A DNA stretch of 64,000 nucleotides from Pseudomonas laurylsulfatiphila (GCF_002934665.1 NZ_NIRS01000001.1:1116001-1180000); one strand, 5' to 3'. Shown: positions 17,979 to 27,440, numbered from the stretch's first letter. Translations and numbers: made by a program. The notes: generated by a model not told the origin, from the letters alone.

Positions 17979-20267
17979 ATGTTCACCTCCCTTGCATTGC
18001 GAAACAGAAAACCGCTGGCCCGCCTCGCCCTGGCTATTACGCTGGGCACGCTTGGCCTGCCTTACTGGGCGGGCAATGCCCAGGCCCACGGCGGTCATGC
18101 CGACATGGTGCCGCTGCAAGAGGGTCTGGAGGCCTTTGGTGCCACGGTGAAATGGGACGACTACGCCAACCTGTTCACCATTGCCAAGGACGGGGTCTAT
18201 CTCAAGGTCAAGCCCGACAGCAAAGTGGCCATGCTCAACGGCAAGCGCATCGAGCTGACGGTGCCGGTGGTGTTCAAGGACCATAAGGCGTTCATGTCCA
18301 CCGACTTCATCAACCAGGTGTTCCAGTCCGGGCTGGACAAGACCTTCGTCGTCGAGACCCGCCCCAACCCGCTCAATCCCTTGAGCGCAGCCGAAATCAC
18401 CACGGCCGTGGACATCGTCAAGAAATCGGACAACTACCAGCCCGGTTTCCGCTTCACCGAAGTCTCGGTCAAGGCGCCGCCCAAGGATCAGATGTGGAAC
18501 TTCGCCCTCACCGGGCAGAACGTCGCCCAGCCGCGCGAGGCCTCGATCGTGGTGCTCGACGGCAAACACGTGATCGAAGCGCTGGTGGATCTCGACACGA
18601 AAACACTCAAGTCCTGGAAGCCCATCGAAGGCGCCCACGGCATGGTCTTGCTGGACGACTTCGCAACGGTGCAATCGGCCGTCGAGACCAGCCCGGAATA
18701 CGCCCAGGCCCTGGCCAAGCGCGGCATCAACGACGTGAAGAAGGTCGTGGCCACGCCACTGACCGTCGGTTACTTCGACGGCAAGGACGGCCTGGCGCAG
18801 GACAAGCGCCTGCTGAAAATCGTCAGCTACCTCAACACCGGTGACGGCAACTACTGGGCGCACCCGATCGAGGGCCTGGTGGCGATTGTCGACCTGGAAC
18901 AGAAGAAACTGATCAAGATCGAAGACGACGCGCTCATTCCGGTGCCGATGAAACCGACGCCGTATGACGGGCGCGGACGCCAGGGCGTCGCAGTCAAGCC
19001 GCTGGAAATCATCGAACCCGAGGGCAAGAACTACACCATCAGCGGCAACAGCATTCACTGGCAGAACTGGGACTTCCACGTTCGCCTCGATTCGCGGGTG
19101 GGGCCGATCCTGTCCACCGTCACTTACGACGACAAGGGCAAGAAACGCAAGATCATGTACGAAGGCTCGCTGGGCGGCATGATCGTGCCTTACGGCGACC
19201 CGGACATCGGCTGGTACTTCAAGGCCTACCTCGACTCCGGCGACTACGGCATGGGCACCCTGACCTCGCCGATTGCCCGTGGCAAGGACGCCCCGCAAAA
19301 CGCCGTGCTGCTGGACGCCACCATCGCCGACTACACCGGCGCACCGACCGCTATCCCCCGCGCCATGGCGGTGTTCGAGCGCTACGCCGGCCCTGAATAC
19401 AAACACCAGGAAATGGGCCAGCCCAACCTCAGCACCGAGCGTCGTGAACTGGTGGTGCGCTGGATCAGCACCGTCGGCAACTACGACTACATCTTCGACT
19501 GGGTCTTCCAGCAGAACGGCACCATCGGCATCGACGCCGGCGCCACCGGCATCGAAGCGGTCAAGGGCGTGAAGTCCAAAACCATGCACGAAGACACCGC
19601 CAGGGAAGACACGCGCTACGGCACCCTGCTCGATCACAACATCGTCGGCACCACGCACCAGCACATCTACAACTTCCGCCTCGACATGGACGTGGACGGC
19701 GAGCAGAACTCACTGGTGGAAGTGAACCCGGTGGTGCTGCCCAACGACCGTGGCGGCCCGCGCACCAGCACCATGCAGACCGAAACCAAAGTGGTCGGCA
19801 CCGAGCAGCAAGCGGCGCAGAAATTCGACCCGTCGACCGTGCGCCTGCTGACCAACTTCAGCAAGGAGAACAAGGTCGGCAACCCGGTTTCCTATCAGTT
19901 GATTCCGTACGCCGGCGGCACCCACCCGGTGGCCAAGGGCGCCAACTTCGGCAAGGACGAATGGCTCTACCACCGCCTGAGCTTCATGGACAAGCAGCTG
20001 TGGGTGACCCAATACAATCCCGAGGAAAAATATCCGGAAGGCAAGTACCCGAACCGCTCGGACAAGGACTCGGGCCTGGGGCAATTCACCCAGGACAATC
20101 ACTCCATCGAGAACACCGACGATGTGGTCTGGCTGACCACCGGCACCACCCACATCGCCCGTGCCGAGGAATGGCCGATCATGCCGACCGAGTGGGTGCA
20201 TGTGCTGCTCAAGCCGTGGAACTTCTTCGATGAAACGCCGACGTTGAACCTCAGCGCACCGAAGTAA
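17979..20267 (+). CDS. tynA: Primary-amine oxidase (copper, TPQ), periplasmic
   Basis: 762-residue precursor. A Sec-type signal peptide (MFTSLALRNRKPLARL onward, ending ~AQA) precedes the small N-terminal domain D1, two N2/N3 domains and the large catalytic beta-sandwich. The TPQ cofactor precursor is Tyr502 in N-Y-D-Y (VGNYDYIFDWVF), the catalytic base is the Asp of YLDSGDYGMG, and copper ligands His560 and His562 are in THQHIYNF. It oxidises phenylethylamine, tyramine or similar amines to aldehyde, ammonia and H2O2 in the periplasm. The start at 17979 has GAAGGA upstream and gives the E. coli length (757). feaR is nearby and the paa genes follow. Confidence 0.95.
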   Translation: MFTSLALRNRKPLARLALAITLGTLGLPYWAGNAQAHGGHADMVPLQEGLEAFGATVKWDDYANLFTIAKDGVYLKVKPDSKVAMLNGKRIELTVPVVFKDHKAFMSTDFINQVFQSGLDKTFVVETRPNPLNPLSAAEITTAVDIVKKSDNYQPGFRFTEVSVKAPPKDQMWNFALTGQNVAQPREASIVVLDGKHVIEALVDLDTKTLKSWKPIEGAHGMVLLDDFATVQSAVETSPEYAQALAKRGINDVKKVVATPLTVGYFDGKDGLAQDKRLLKIVSYLNTGDGNYWAHPIEGLVAIVDLEQKKLIKIEDDALIPVPMKPTPYDGRGRQGVAVKPLEIIEPEGKNYTISGNSIHWQNWDFHVRLDSRVGPILSTVTYDDKGKKRKIMYEGSLGGMIVPYGDPDIGWYFKAYLDSGDYGMGTLTSPIARGKDAPQNAVLLDATIADYTGAPTAIPRAMAVFERYAGPEYKHQEMGQPNLSTERRELVVRWISTVGNYDYIFDWVFQQNGTIGIDAGATGIEAVKGVKSKTMHEDTAREDTRYGTLLDHNIVGTTHQHIYNFRLDMDVDGEQNSLVEVNPVVLPNDRGGPRTSTMQTETKVVGTEQQAAQKFDPSTVRLLTNFSKENKVGNPVSYQLIPYAGGTHPVAKGANFGKDEWLYHRLSFMDKQLWVTQYNPEEKYPEGKYPNRSDKDSGLGQFTQDNHSIENTDDVVWLTTGTTHIARAEEWPIMPTEWVHVLLKPWNFFDETPTLNLSAPK

Positions 20268-20281
20268 ACACACACCCCCTT

Positions 20282-20372
20282 TGTAGGAGCTGGCTTGCCA
20301 GCGATGGCGGTGTCTCAGACAGCATCATTGCCATCCGACACACCGCCATCGCCGGCAAGCCGGCTCCTACAA
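20282..20372. repeat. REPIN of the GAGCTGGCTTGCC family, copy 1
   Basis: Arms TGTAGGAGCTGGCTTGCCAG and GCCGGCAAGCCGGCTCCTAC enclose a spacer nearly identical to that at 21159-21248. Similarity continues for ~20 bases beyond the right arm (GGTTCATCGGTG). Confidence 0.88.
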
Positions 20373-20433
20373 GGTTCATCGGTGGTCAGGCGAGTCCATC
20401 AGTGTGTCAGGCCTCATCCCGATCGTTGATCCT

Positions 20434-20742
20434 CTACCCAAGCGCATCGATGCGGTCCAGCGCCTGGTTCACCGCCAGCTCCCCCAACAGGATCACTTGC
20501 GCGATGCCCAGCAGGGTATTGCGACTTGTCCCCTGCGTTCGATCCGCCAGATCCAGGGTCATGACGTTGGCCGATGCCAGTGACTCGCAGGCATGGGCCA
20601 GCAGGGTTGCGGTATCGAGTTCCGGGTTGACGATGAACATCGTGCTGAGTTTGCGCGGGGTGGCCATGATGTTGGCAGCTGAGGGAATAGGGTCGGCGGG
20701 TTCGTGAGGGGTGTCCGGCGGATTCGGTGTGACCTTGAACAT
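20434..20742 (-). CDS. DUF6124-family small protein
   Basis: 102 residues, starting MFKVTPNPPD with GGAG upstream. The opening and the later MFIVNPELDTATLLAHACESL match my recollection of the Pseudomonas-specific DUF6124 (formerly DUF3077) proteins. The C-terminal half is helical (LLGIAQVILLGELAVNQALD). It has no signal peptide or membrane segment, and the family function is unknown. It lies between two near-identical REPINs in the same orientation, and interrupts an otherwise functional tynA-feaR grouping. Confidence 0.75.
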   Translation of the reverse strand: MFKVTPNPPDTPHEPADPIPSAANIMATPRKLSTMFIVNPELDTATLLAHACESLASANVMTLDLADRTQGTSRNTLLGIAQVILLGELAVNQALDRIDALG

Positions 20743-21158
20743 GGGAATTTTCTCCAGTAAGGGCCACAACCATCTCGCGACTAAACGAAAGGGTGGTGGC
20801 CGTGCGCAAGTTAGTCGACCGGTAAAGTTTCCCAAAACCCGGTGCGCCCGAAGACGCCATGCGCACAGCCACCATCAAGTGCAGGCGGATGCCTGACTGG
20901 ATGACACTGATGCAACCGAGGAAAACTAGCCGGGCGACTAAACCCGATCACTGACAATCAGTGACACGAATCAAGTTACCGAGCGGCCCCAAGGCGCACA
21001 AGCCGGCGGATTCTGGCGTAGCTGTAGGCAACGACGCAAGGCGCTGTGGCTTTCGCGAAGTAACCTTGAGGGCCTTTAAACACAAAAAGCAACTGCGGCG
21101 CCTGGCGTTAACAAGATTGCGAATCGTCCTACAGGTTGGATGCCGCACACAAACCCCT
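20743..21158. other. Intergenic region upstream of the DUF6124 gene
   Basis: 416 bases without a supportable gene. It holds the presumed leftward promoter of the DUF6124 gene and a 7-base perfect inverted repeat TCACTGA-CAA-TCAGTGA at 20948-20964. Nothing else is recognised. Confidence 0.5.
20948..20964. repeat. Short perfect inverted repeat
   Basis: TCACTGA and TCAGTGA are separated by CAA. It could be a small hairpin or an operator. There is no T-run, so it is not a terminator. Confidence 0.4.
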
Positions 21159-21248
21159 TGTAGGAGCTGGCTTGCCAGCGATGGCGGTGTGTCAGACAGC
21201 ATCATTGCCGTCTGACACACCGCCATCGCCGGCAAGCCGGCTCCTACA
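21159..21248. repeat. REPIN of the GAGCTGGCTTGCC family, copy 2
   Basis: Near-identical to the copy at 20282-20372, in the same orientation, including the flank GGTTCATCGGTG. It ends 15 bases before the feaR stop codon. Confidence 0.88.
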
Positions 21249-21262
21249 GGGTTCATCGGTGT

Positions 21263-22177
21263 TCAGGCATATCGCTTGCGATACTCCCCCGGCGCAATGC
21301 CGAAGCGCGACTTGAACGCGGTGGAGAAGTAGCTCGAATCGGAAAACCCCCACGAATACCCCAGCACCGACAACTTCTGCTCCTTGCCCGATTGGCGCAG
21401 GGATTCGGCGCACAGGTCCAGGCGACGGTTCTTGATGTAGCGCGCTACCACCAGCCCTTTCTTGGCAAACATCCGGTACAGGCCACGGGTGGACATGCCG
21501 ACTTCCCGCGCCAGCCATTCCGGGCACAGGTCTTCGGAGCGAATGTTTTCGTCGATGCAAGTGAGCGTCTTACGGAAGATCCGCTCATGGGCATCGGTGC
21601 AGTCTTCGGCCTGGCTGATCGCCGGGCGCAGCAGGCTGACGATCGCCTCCAGGGTCGCTTCGCTTTCCTGTCGGGTCAGGTGTTGCTGGCGGGTGGCATC
21701 GAGGATCAGCCGGTGCGAGAGCATGGCGATGGGCGAGGTCGCGGCAATCCGGTGGCCGCACTTGACCGGGTTGAAGCGCAGGGTCTGCTCGACCAGTTGA
21801 TACGGCAGGATCAGCGACAACTGCCGGGAGTTTTCGCCGTAGGTGAAATCGCTGGGTCGAGAGGCATCGATCAGCGTGATGTCACCGGGGGACAGCAAGA
21901 CCTTGTCGTCGCCCTGGGCCATGCCCGCCGTGCCGTCGAGCTGGAACACCGCAAAATACTTGCCGCCCTCGCCCGCCGCGACTTCCTGGGGCGTACGGTA
22001 CAAACGCGCCTGGCACACGTCGACGAAACTGAGTTTGAGCGCATCGCTCTGGTATTCGCGGATGCGCCCGGAAAATTCGCTGCCCAGGGGTTGTGCGTTG
22101 AAGGCGCCACAGATCTGGTTGATCTGATGGATCCACTGGTCGAACCCATCATGGCGCTGTGCTGTTGTAGAAATCAT
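21263..22177 (-). CDS. feaR: AraC-family activator FeaR
   Basis: 304 residues. The N-terminal cupin-like ligand domain (~45-175: FAVFQLDGTAGMAQGDDKVL then LSPGDITLIDASRPSDF) is followed by a C-terminal AraC-type double HTH (~205-300: EWLAREVGMSTRGLYRMFAK, then WGFSDSSYFSTAFKSRFGIA). FeaR activates tynA and feaB in response to aromatic aldehydes made from phenylethylamine or tyramine. Location near tynA supports the call. The ATG at 22177 (MISTTAQRHDGFDQW) is preferred to an in-frame start 4 codons upstream. Confidence 0.88.
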   Translation of the reverse strand: MISTTAQRHDGFDQWIHQINQICGAFNAQPLGSEFSGRIREYQSDALKLSFVDVCQARLYRTPQEVAAGEGGKYFAVFQLDGTAGMAQGDDKVLLSPGDITLIDASRPSDFTYGENSRQLSLILPYQLVEQTLRFNPVKCGHRIAATSPIAMLSHRLILDATRQQHLTRQESEATLEAIVSLLRPAISQAEDCTDAHERIFRKTLTCIDENIRSEDLCPEWLAREVGMSTRGLYRMFAKKGLVVARYIKNRRLDLCAESLRQSGKEQKLSVLGYSWGFSDSSYFSTAFKSRFGIAPGEYRKRYA

Positions 22178-22278
22178 GTCAGGCCTCACGCAGGCTTATT
22201 TTTATTGTCTACGTCAATCCACACGACACCGGATGCTTCAAGTCTCCTGAACCGCACCACTCCCTGAACAATGACGTG

Positions 22279-23202
22279 CTACTTCAGTCCGCCAAAACGC
22301 CGATAAAAGCTTTCACCGACATCCGGCAACGGGCCGTCGGCCGTTTCCAGCGCAGCGTTCAGCCATTCTTCGGCCTTGGCGTAGATCAAACGGTAAATGT
22401 TGCGGCACAACTGGCGGGCGGCGCGGCCTTCCCAATCGCCGGGCAGCAACTCGTCCGGCAGTTGCGGGTCGCGCAGCAGCAGCTTGCGGTACTCGTGAAT
22501 CAACAGCACCCGCGCCAGGAAGCAGTCGGCCGGTTGCAGGTTTTCCTGCTCGCGCAGGGCTTGCCACAGCGGCCGGAACAACTGGATGAACTCGCTGTAG
22601 TGCGCGGCCAGCTCATCGATGTTCCAGCTCTCGCGTACCTGCAGGCGCAGGGCCTTGGAGGCCAGCACGTCCTGGGCGGTGGTTTCGAAGACGATGGTGT
22701 CTTCCTGGGCGCCGAGGTCGAGCAGGGTCGCGTTGACGTCGGAACGGTCACTGCGCGGACAGGCCAGCACCATCGGCGAAATCGCGCCGAAGCCTTGCCA
22801 TTCCAGTTCCTCGCGCACTTGTTTGCGTTTGTCCTGGGTCAGTTGCGAAAGCATCACCAGGCACCAGGAACCATCCCAGGCCGGCATCGTGGTGCTGTAG
22901 ACCCGCTTGAAGGCCTTGTCGAAACGGCGACGACCGGTGCCGGTCAGGCTGTAATAGCTGCGCCGCCCGACCTTCTCGGCGGTCAGCCAGCCTTCCTTGG
23001 TCAGGCGAAAAATCGAGGTGCGGATCAGTCGCTCGTTGATGCCGATGGGTTCGAGCAACTGAATCAGGCTGCCCAGCCACACGGTGCCGCCATGGGGTTC
23101 GATGGCATCCCCGTACAACGTGATGATCAAGGAACTGGCGCGGATCGGCGTCTGCTCCTGGAAGCGGGTAATCAGGTGGTTCAAGGGAGTCAGGGACGAC
23201 AT
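22279..23202 (-). CDS. paaX: Phenylacetate-responsive repressor PaaX
   Basis: 307 residues. The N-terminal winged-helix domain (~20-95, TPIRASSLIITLYGDAIEPH then RLIRTSIFRLTKEGWL) is followed by the PaaX central and C-terminal domains, ending ESFYRRFGGLK. PaaX represses paa promoters and releases on binding phenylacetyl-CoA. ATG 23202 (MSSLTPLNHLI) is chosen over a TTG 5 codons upstream. It is read in the same direction as paaY, with a REPIN between them, and divergent from paaFGHIJK. Confidence 0.95.
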   Translation of the reverse strand: MSSLTPLNHLITRFQEQTPIRASSLIITLYGDAIEPHGGTVWLGSLIQLLEPIGINERLIRTSIFRLTKEGWLTAEKVGRRSYYSLTGTGRRRFDKAFKRVYSTTMPAWDGSWCLVMLSQLTQDKRKQVREELEWQGFGAISPMVLACPRSDRSDVNATLLDLGAQEDTIVFETTAQDVLASKALRLQVRESWNIDELAAHYSEFIQLFRPLWQALREQENLQPADCFLARVLLIHEYRKLLLRDPQLPDELLPGDWEGRAARQLCRNIYRLIYAKAEEWLNAALETADGPLPDVGESFYRRFGGLK

Positions 23203-23265
23203 GGGCGTTCCGTGCAAAAAAAGAAAAGGAATATACCGAATGTCTGCGAGTTAATCGCATCCCCT

Positions 23266-23354
23266 TGTGGGAGCGAGCCTGCTCGCGAACCGGTCTGACA
23301 TCCAACATCTGTGGTGACTGACCCGCCGCTTTCGCGAGCAGGCTCGCTCCCACA
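23266..23354. repeat. REPIN, 90-bp class
   Basis: Arms TGTGGGAGCGAGCCTGCTCG and GCTCGCTCCCACA lie between paaY and paaX, both leftward. Confidence 0.9.
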
Positions 23355-23368
23355 GGGAAATTCTGCAC

Positions 23369-23965
23369 TCACTGACCGCTGCCCTTGGGCCGCAACCCAC
23401 TGTCGCTGATACGCGGGCGATCCGGTTCCGGTTCGCTCAGCGGCTCGCACACCTGCATCTGCTCGAGACAACGCTGGGCCAGTTGCTGATACTCCCGGGT
23501 GCCGGCCTGTTTCCACGCCACTTCCTGATCGCTGAGGCTGCGCTTGATACTGGCCGGTGCGCCCATCACCAGCGACTGCTCCGGGCATTCGAAGCCGGCC
23601 TTGACGAACGCCGCCGCCGACACGAATGAACGCGGGCCGATCCGGGCGTTGTCCATCACCACCGCATTCATGCCCACCAGCGCATCGGCGCCGATCCGGC
23701 ACCCGTGCAGCACCGCGCCGTGGCCGATGTGGCCGTTGCGCTCCACCACCGTGTCGCTGTCGGGGAAACCGTGCATCACGCAAGTGTCCTGCAGGTTGGC
23801 GCCCTCCTCCAGCACGATCCGCCCGAAGTCCCCGCGCAGGCTGGCCAACGGCCCCACATAGCAATGCGGGCCGATGATCACATCGCCGATCAATACGGCA
23901 GACGGGTGCACATAAGCGCTCGGGTCAACCACCGGAGTCAGGCCATCAAGGCTGTAGCAGGTCAT
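23369..23965 (-). CDS. paaY: PaaY, left-handed beta-helix thioesterase/accessory protein
   Basis: 198 residues of hexapeptide-repeat (gamma carbonic anhydrase) fold. Metal-binding His residues are in [10 protein letters not shown] and [16 protein letters not shown]; repeats run from ~15 to 145, then a C-terminal helix. PaaY hydrolyses dead-end CoA esters in the phenylacetate pathway and can help PaaX function in E. coli. ATG 23965 ([15 protein letters not shown]) gives the family length of ~196. It is the first gene of the leftward paaY-paaX pair. Confidence 0.93.
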   Translation of the reverse strand: MTCYSLDGLTPVVDPSAYVHPSAVLIGDVIIGPHCYVGPLASLRGDFGRIVLEEGANLQDTCVMHGFPDSDTVVERNGHIGHGAVLHGCRIGADALVGMNAVVMDNARIGPRSFVSAAAFVKAGFECPEQSLVMGAPASIKRSLSDQEVAWKQAGTREYQQLAQRCLEQMQVCEPLSEPEPDRPRISDSGLRPKGSGQ

Positions 23966-24313
23966 GGCAGGTTCCCTCACAAAGCGATGCAAATAATGGC
24001 CTATTTTGTATCACATCACTTTTACCAGCACAAAGACTAAAAACCGTATCACTTGAAACGCACCTTTTCGACGAAGGCCAGCGCGCCTCTAAAAACGCTA
24101 CAAAACCCAATGAATTCTGGGAAAAACCCGTTATCAGCGCCTCATAAGCAGGAAGACAGAAAATTGAAAATCAAACAAATAAGACACATTAAATCTATTT
24201 TCATATTGCATTTACGTATCACGTTGTAGCTATACTTGGGCAAAACCGGCCCCTGCGGCCGATCCAATAACGAGCCGGCACCACGCCGAGCGTGCACCGC
24301 GAGAGCATCCGCC
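23966..24313. promoter_or_regulatory. Divergent paaY/paaF control region with repeated GTATCAC
   Basis: An AT-rich gap of 348 bases. GTATCAC occurs three times, at 24008, 24046 and 24216, and the last lies inside the spacer of the candidate paaF promoter. These may be PaaX half-sites (inference; the PaaX site in this genus was not verified). No gene is seen here. Confidence 0.5.
24206..24236 (+). promoter_or_regulatory. Candidate sigma-70 promoter of paaFGHIJK
   Basis: TTGCAT at 24206 and TATACT at 24231 are separated by 19 bases, longer than the ideal 17. The -10 is a 5/6 match. A GTATCAC copy lies in the spacer, where a repressor would block polymerase. The paaF ATG is 77 bases downstream. 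Confidence 0.45.
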
Positions 24314-25087
24314 ATGCCTCTGACCCTTGCCGTCGAATTGATCGAGCCTGGCGTCCGCCTGATTACCCTGCAGCGCCCGCAAGCCCTGAATGCCTTGACC
24401 ACCGAGTTGCTGGGCGAACTGGCCGCTGAACTGAACGCAGCACAAGCCGACCCCGACACCCGCGCCGTGGTCCTCACCGGCAGCCGCAAGGCCTTCGCCG
24501 CCGGTGCCGACATCAAGGAAATGGCCGAACGCAACCTGGTCGGCATCCTCGACGACCCGCGCCAGGCCTCTTGGCAAACCATTACCCACTTCAGCAAACC
24601 GCTGATCGCCGCGGTCAACGGCTTCGCCCTCGGCGGTGGCTGCGAACTGGCGATGCACGCCGACATCATCATTGCCGGCGAAGACGCGCGCTTCGGCCAA
24701 CCGGAAATCAAACTCGGGATCATGCCCGGCGCCGGAGGCACCCAGCGTTTGCTGCGCGCCGTCGGCAAATCCATGGCCATGCAGATGGTCCTCACTGGTG
24801 AGCCGATCGACGCCCGCCAGGCCCAGCGCGCCGGCCTGGTCAGCGAAGTGACTCAACCGGAGTTCACCGTCGACCGCGCCCTGCACATCGCCCGCAACAT
24901 TGCGGCCAAGGCGCCACTGGCCGTGCGCCTGGCCAAGGAAGCGCTGCTCAAGGCCATGGACACCGACCTGGCCAGCGGCCTGCGCTTCGAGCGCCACGCT
25001 TTCACCGTGCTGGCCGGCACCCGTGACCGCGACGAAGGCATTGCGGCCTTCCAGGAAAAACGCGCGCCGACCTTCACCGGCCAGTAA
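24314..25087 (+). CDS. paaF: 2,3-dehydroadipyl-CoA hydratase PaaF
   Basis: 257-residue crotonase-fold enzyme. The oxyanion segment is AGADIKEM (~63-70) and the two catalytic glutamates are Glu111 (LGGGCEL) and Glu131 (FGQPEIKLG). It hydrates 2,3-didehydroadipyl-CoA to 3-hydroxyadipyl-CoA. The start ATG at 24314 begins MPLTLAVELI. It is the first gene of paaFGHIJK, divergent from paaY. Confidence 0.94.
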   Translation: MPLTLAVELIEPGVRLITLQRPQALNALTTELLGELAAELNAAQADPDTRAVVLTGSRKAFAAGADIKEMAERNLVGILDDPRQASWQTITHFSKPLIAAVNGFALGGGCELAMHADIIIAGEDARFGQPEIKLGIMPGAGGTQRLLRAVGKSMAMQMVLTGEPIDARQAQRAGLVSEVTQPEFTVDRALHIARNIAAKAPLAVRLAKEALLKAMDTDLASGLRFERHAFTVLAGTRDRDEGIAAFQEKRAPTFTGQ

Positions 25088-25127
25088 TCCAACGAATTCG
25101 AACGACTGCCAAGAGAACGCCCAGACC

Positions 25128-25919
25128 ATGAACTTCGAACACATCCTGTTTTCCATCGACGCCGGCGTCGCCCTGCTCAGCCTCAACCGGCCGGAGCAGC
25201 TCAACAGCTTCAACACCCAGATGCACGGCGAAGTGAAAGAAGCTCTCAAGCAAGTGCGGCAGAACCCGGACGTGCGCGTTTTACTACTGACCGGTGAAGG
25301 TCGCGGCTTCTGCGCCGGGCAGGACCTGAGCGACCGCAATGTCGCACCGGGCAGTGCCGTGCCGGACCTGGGCGAATCCATCGAGAAGTTCTACAACCCG
25401 CTGATCCGCCAGTTGCGCGACCTGCCACTACCGGTGATCTGCGCGGTCAACGGCGTCGCCGCCGGCGCCGGCGCCAACATTCCGCTGGCCTGCGACCTGG
25501 TGCTGGCGGCGCGTTCGGCCAGTTTCATCCAGGCGTTCTGCAAGATCGGCCTGATTCCCGATTCCGGTGGCACCTGGACCTTGCCACGGCTGGTCGGCAT
25601 GGCCCGCGCCAAGGCCCTGGCCTTGCTTGGCAATCGCCTGAGCGCCGAACAGGCCGAACAATGGGGCCTGATCTACCAGTGCGTGGACGACGCCGACCTG
25701 CGCGACGAAGCACTGAAACTGGCCCGCCACCTCGCCACTCAACCCACCTACGGCCTGGCGCTGATCAAACGCAGCCTCAACGCCAGCCTGAGCAACAGCT
25801 TCGACGAACAGCTGGAACTGGAGCGCGACCTGCAACGCCTGGCTGGGCGCAGCGAGGACTATCGCGAAGGCGTCGGTGCCTTCATGGAAAAACGCACCCC
25901 AAGCTTCAAGGGGCGCTGA
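25128..25919 (+). CDS. paaG: Ring 1,2-epoxyphenylacetyl-CoA isomerase PaaG
   Basis: 263-residue crotonase-family isomerase that converts the ring 1,2-epoxide to the oxepin-CoA. The characteristic catalytic Asp is at ~145 in LIPDSGGTW, replacing the hydratase Glu, with FCAGQDLSDR forming the oxyanion region. It starts 40 bases after paaF and is followed 3 bases later by paaH. Confidence 0.95.
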   Translation: MNFEHILFSIDAGVALLSLNRPEQLNSFNTQMHGEVKEALKQVRQNPDVRVLLLTGEGRGFCAGQDLSDRNVAPGSAVPDLGESIEKFYNPLIRQLRDLPLPVICAVNGVAAGAGANIPLACDLVLAARSASFIQAFCKIGLIPDSGGTWTLPRLVGMARAKALALLGNRLSAEQAEQWGLIYQCVDDADLRDEALKLARHLATQPTYGLALIKRSLNASLSNSFDEQLELERDLQRLAGRSEDYREGVGAFMEKRTPSFKGR

Positions 25920-25922
25920 GTC

Positions 25923-27440
25923 ATGACCGCATTGAACACCTCTGCACGCATCGCCGTGATCGGCGCCGGGGCCATGGGCGCCGGCATCGCCCAGGTCGCG
26001 GCGCAAGCCGGCCATCCGGTGTTGCTGCTGGACAATCGCCCCGGTACCGCCGCCCAGGCCATTGAAGGCATCGATCGACAACTGGGCAAGCGGGTCGAGA
26101 GCGGCAAGCTGTCCACCGAATCGCGCAGCGCGACGATTTCACGCCTGCAAGCGGTGGAAGCCATCGAAGCCCTGGCCGATTGCGACCTGATCATCGAGGC
26201 CATCGTCGAGAACCTCGAGGTCAAGCGGGCACTGCTCCGTCAGCTCGAAGGCATCTGCGGCGAGCACTGCATTCTCGCCAGCAACACCTCGTCGCTGTCG
26301 ATCACCAGCATCGCCGCGCAGCTTGAACATCCAGAACGCTTGCTCGGCCTGCACTTCTTCAACCCGGCGCCGGTCATGGCGCTGGTGGAGATCGTTTCCG
26401 GCCTAGCCAGCAATCCCATCTTGGCTGAGTGCCTGTACGACACCGCCGAGGCCTGGGGCAAAAAACCGGTGCACACCCGCTCCACACCGGGTTTCATCGT
26501 CAACCGCGTGGCCCGGCCGTTCTATGCCGAAAGCCTGCGGATGCTGCAGGAAGGCGCGGCCGACTGCCCGACCCTGGATGCGTTGATGCGCGAAGCCGGC
26601 GGCTTTGCCATGGGCGCGTTCGAGCTGACCGATCTGATCGGCCACGACGTCAACTACGCCGTGACCTGCTCGGTGTTCGATGCCTATTACCAGGACACGC
26701 GTTTCCTGCCGTCGTTGATCCAGAAAGAACTGGTGGACGGTGGACACCTGGGACGCAAGAGCGGCCAGGGTTTCTACCGCTACGCCCAAGGCGCGGAACG
26801 TCCGCAAGCGACTGAAATCAGCAGCGATGCGAAAGTCGAGGTCTGTGCCGTGGAAGGCGACCTCGGTATCGCTCAAGGCTTGCTCGCACGCTTGCATGAA
26901 CAAGGCGTCGAGATCGTCCAGCGTGATGGTCAGGGCTTGCTGCGAGTCGGTGATGCCGTTCTGGCCTTGAGCGATGGGCGCATGGCCTGTCAGCGGGCTC
27001 GCGAAGACGGGCTGCGCAACCTGATACTGCTGGACCTTGCGTTCGATTACGCGAATGCCAAACGCATCGCTATCAGCCATGCGGCAGGCATCGATCCGCA
27101 GGCCCTCGAACAAGGCGTGGCCCTGCTGCAACGGGCCGGCCTCAAGGTCAGCCTGCTCAGCGACAGCCCGGCCCTCGCCGTCCTGCGCACCGTGGCGATG
27201 CTCGCCAACGAAGCCGCCGATGCCCTGCTGCAGGGCGTGGCTTCGGCCGCCGACATCGATCTGGCCATGCGCGCCGGGGTCAATTATCCACAGGGGCCGC
27301 TGGCCTGGGCCGATGCCATTGGCCTGACGCACATTCTGAACGTGCTGGAAAACCTGCAAGCCAGTTATGGCGAAGAACGCTACCGGCCGTCGCTGCTGCT
27401 GCGCCGTCGCGTCGCCGAAGGGAGAACCTTCCATGACTAA
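25923..27440 (+). CDS. paaH: 3-hydroxyadipyl-CoA dehydrogenase PaaH
   Basis: 505-residue NAD-dependent dehydrogenase. The Rossmann motif IAVIGAGAMGAGIAQVAAQA is near residues 10-30, the substrate/NAD region includes LIIEAIVENLEVK and SNTSSLSIT, and the catalytic His is in GLHFFNPAPVM. A second C-terminal 3HCDH domain (~410-500) makes it longer than single-domain HADs, as usual for PaaH. It oxidises 3-hydroxyadipyl-CoA to 3-oxoadipyl-CoA. The 3' end overlaps paaI by 8 bases. Confidence 0.95.
   Translation: MTALNTSARIAVIGAGAMGAGIAQVAAQAGHPVLLLDNRPGTAAQAIEGIDRQLGKRVESGKLSTESRSATISRLQAVEAIEALADCDLIIEAIVENLEVKRALLRQLEGICGEHCILASNTSSLSITSIAAQLEHPERLLGLHFFNPAPVMALVEIVSGLASNPILAECLYDTAEAWGKKPVHTRSTPGFIVNRVARPFYAESLRMLQEGAADCPTLDALMREAGGFAMGAFELTDLIGHDVNYAVTCSVFDAYYQDTRFLPSLIQKELVDGGHLGRKSGQGFYRYAQGAERPQATEISSDAKVEVCAVEGDLGIAQGLLARLHEQGVEIVQRDGQGLLRVGDAVLALSDGRMACQRAREDGLRNLILLDLAFDYANAKRIAISHAAGIDPQALEQGVALLQRAGLKVSLLSDSPALAVLRTVAMLANEAADALLQGVASAADIDLAMRAGVNYPQGPLAWADAIGLTHILNVLENLQASYGEERYRPSLLLRRRVAEGRTFHD

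Noticed and set aside
20282..21248. Regularly spaced short repeats as a possible CRISPR array
   Set aside because: The repeats are REPINs in single or paired copies with hairpin symmetry, not arrays of identical repeats with unique ~30-base spacers, and no cas genes are present.
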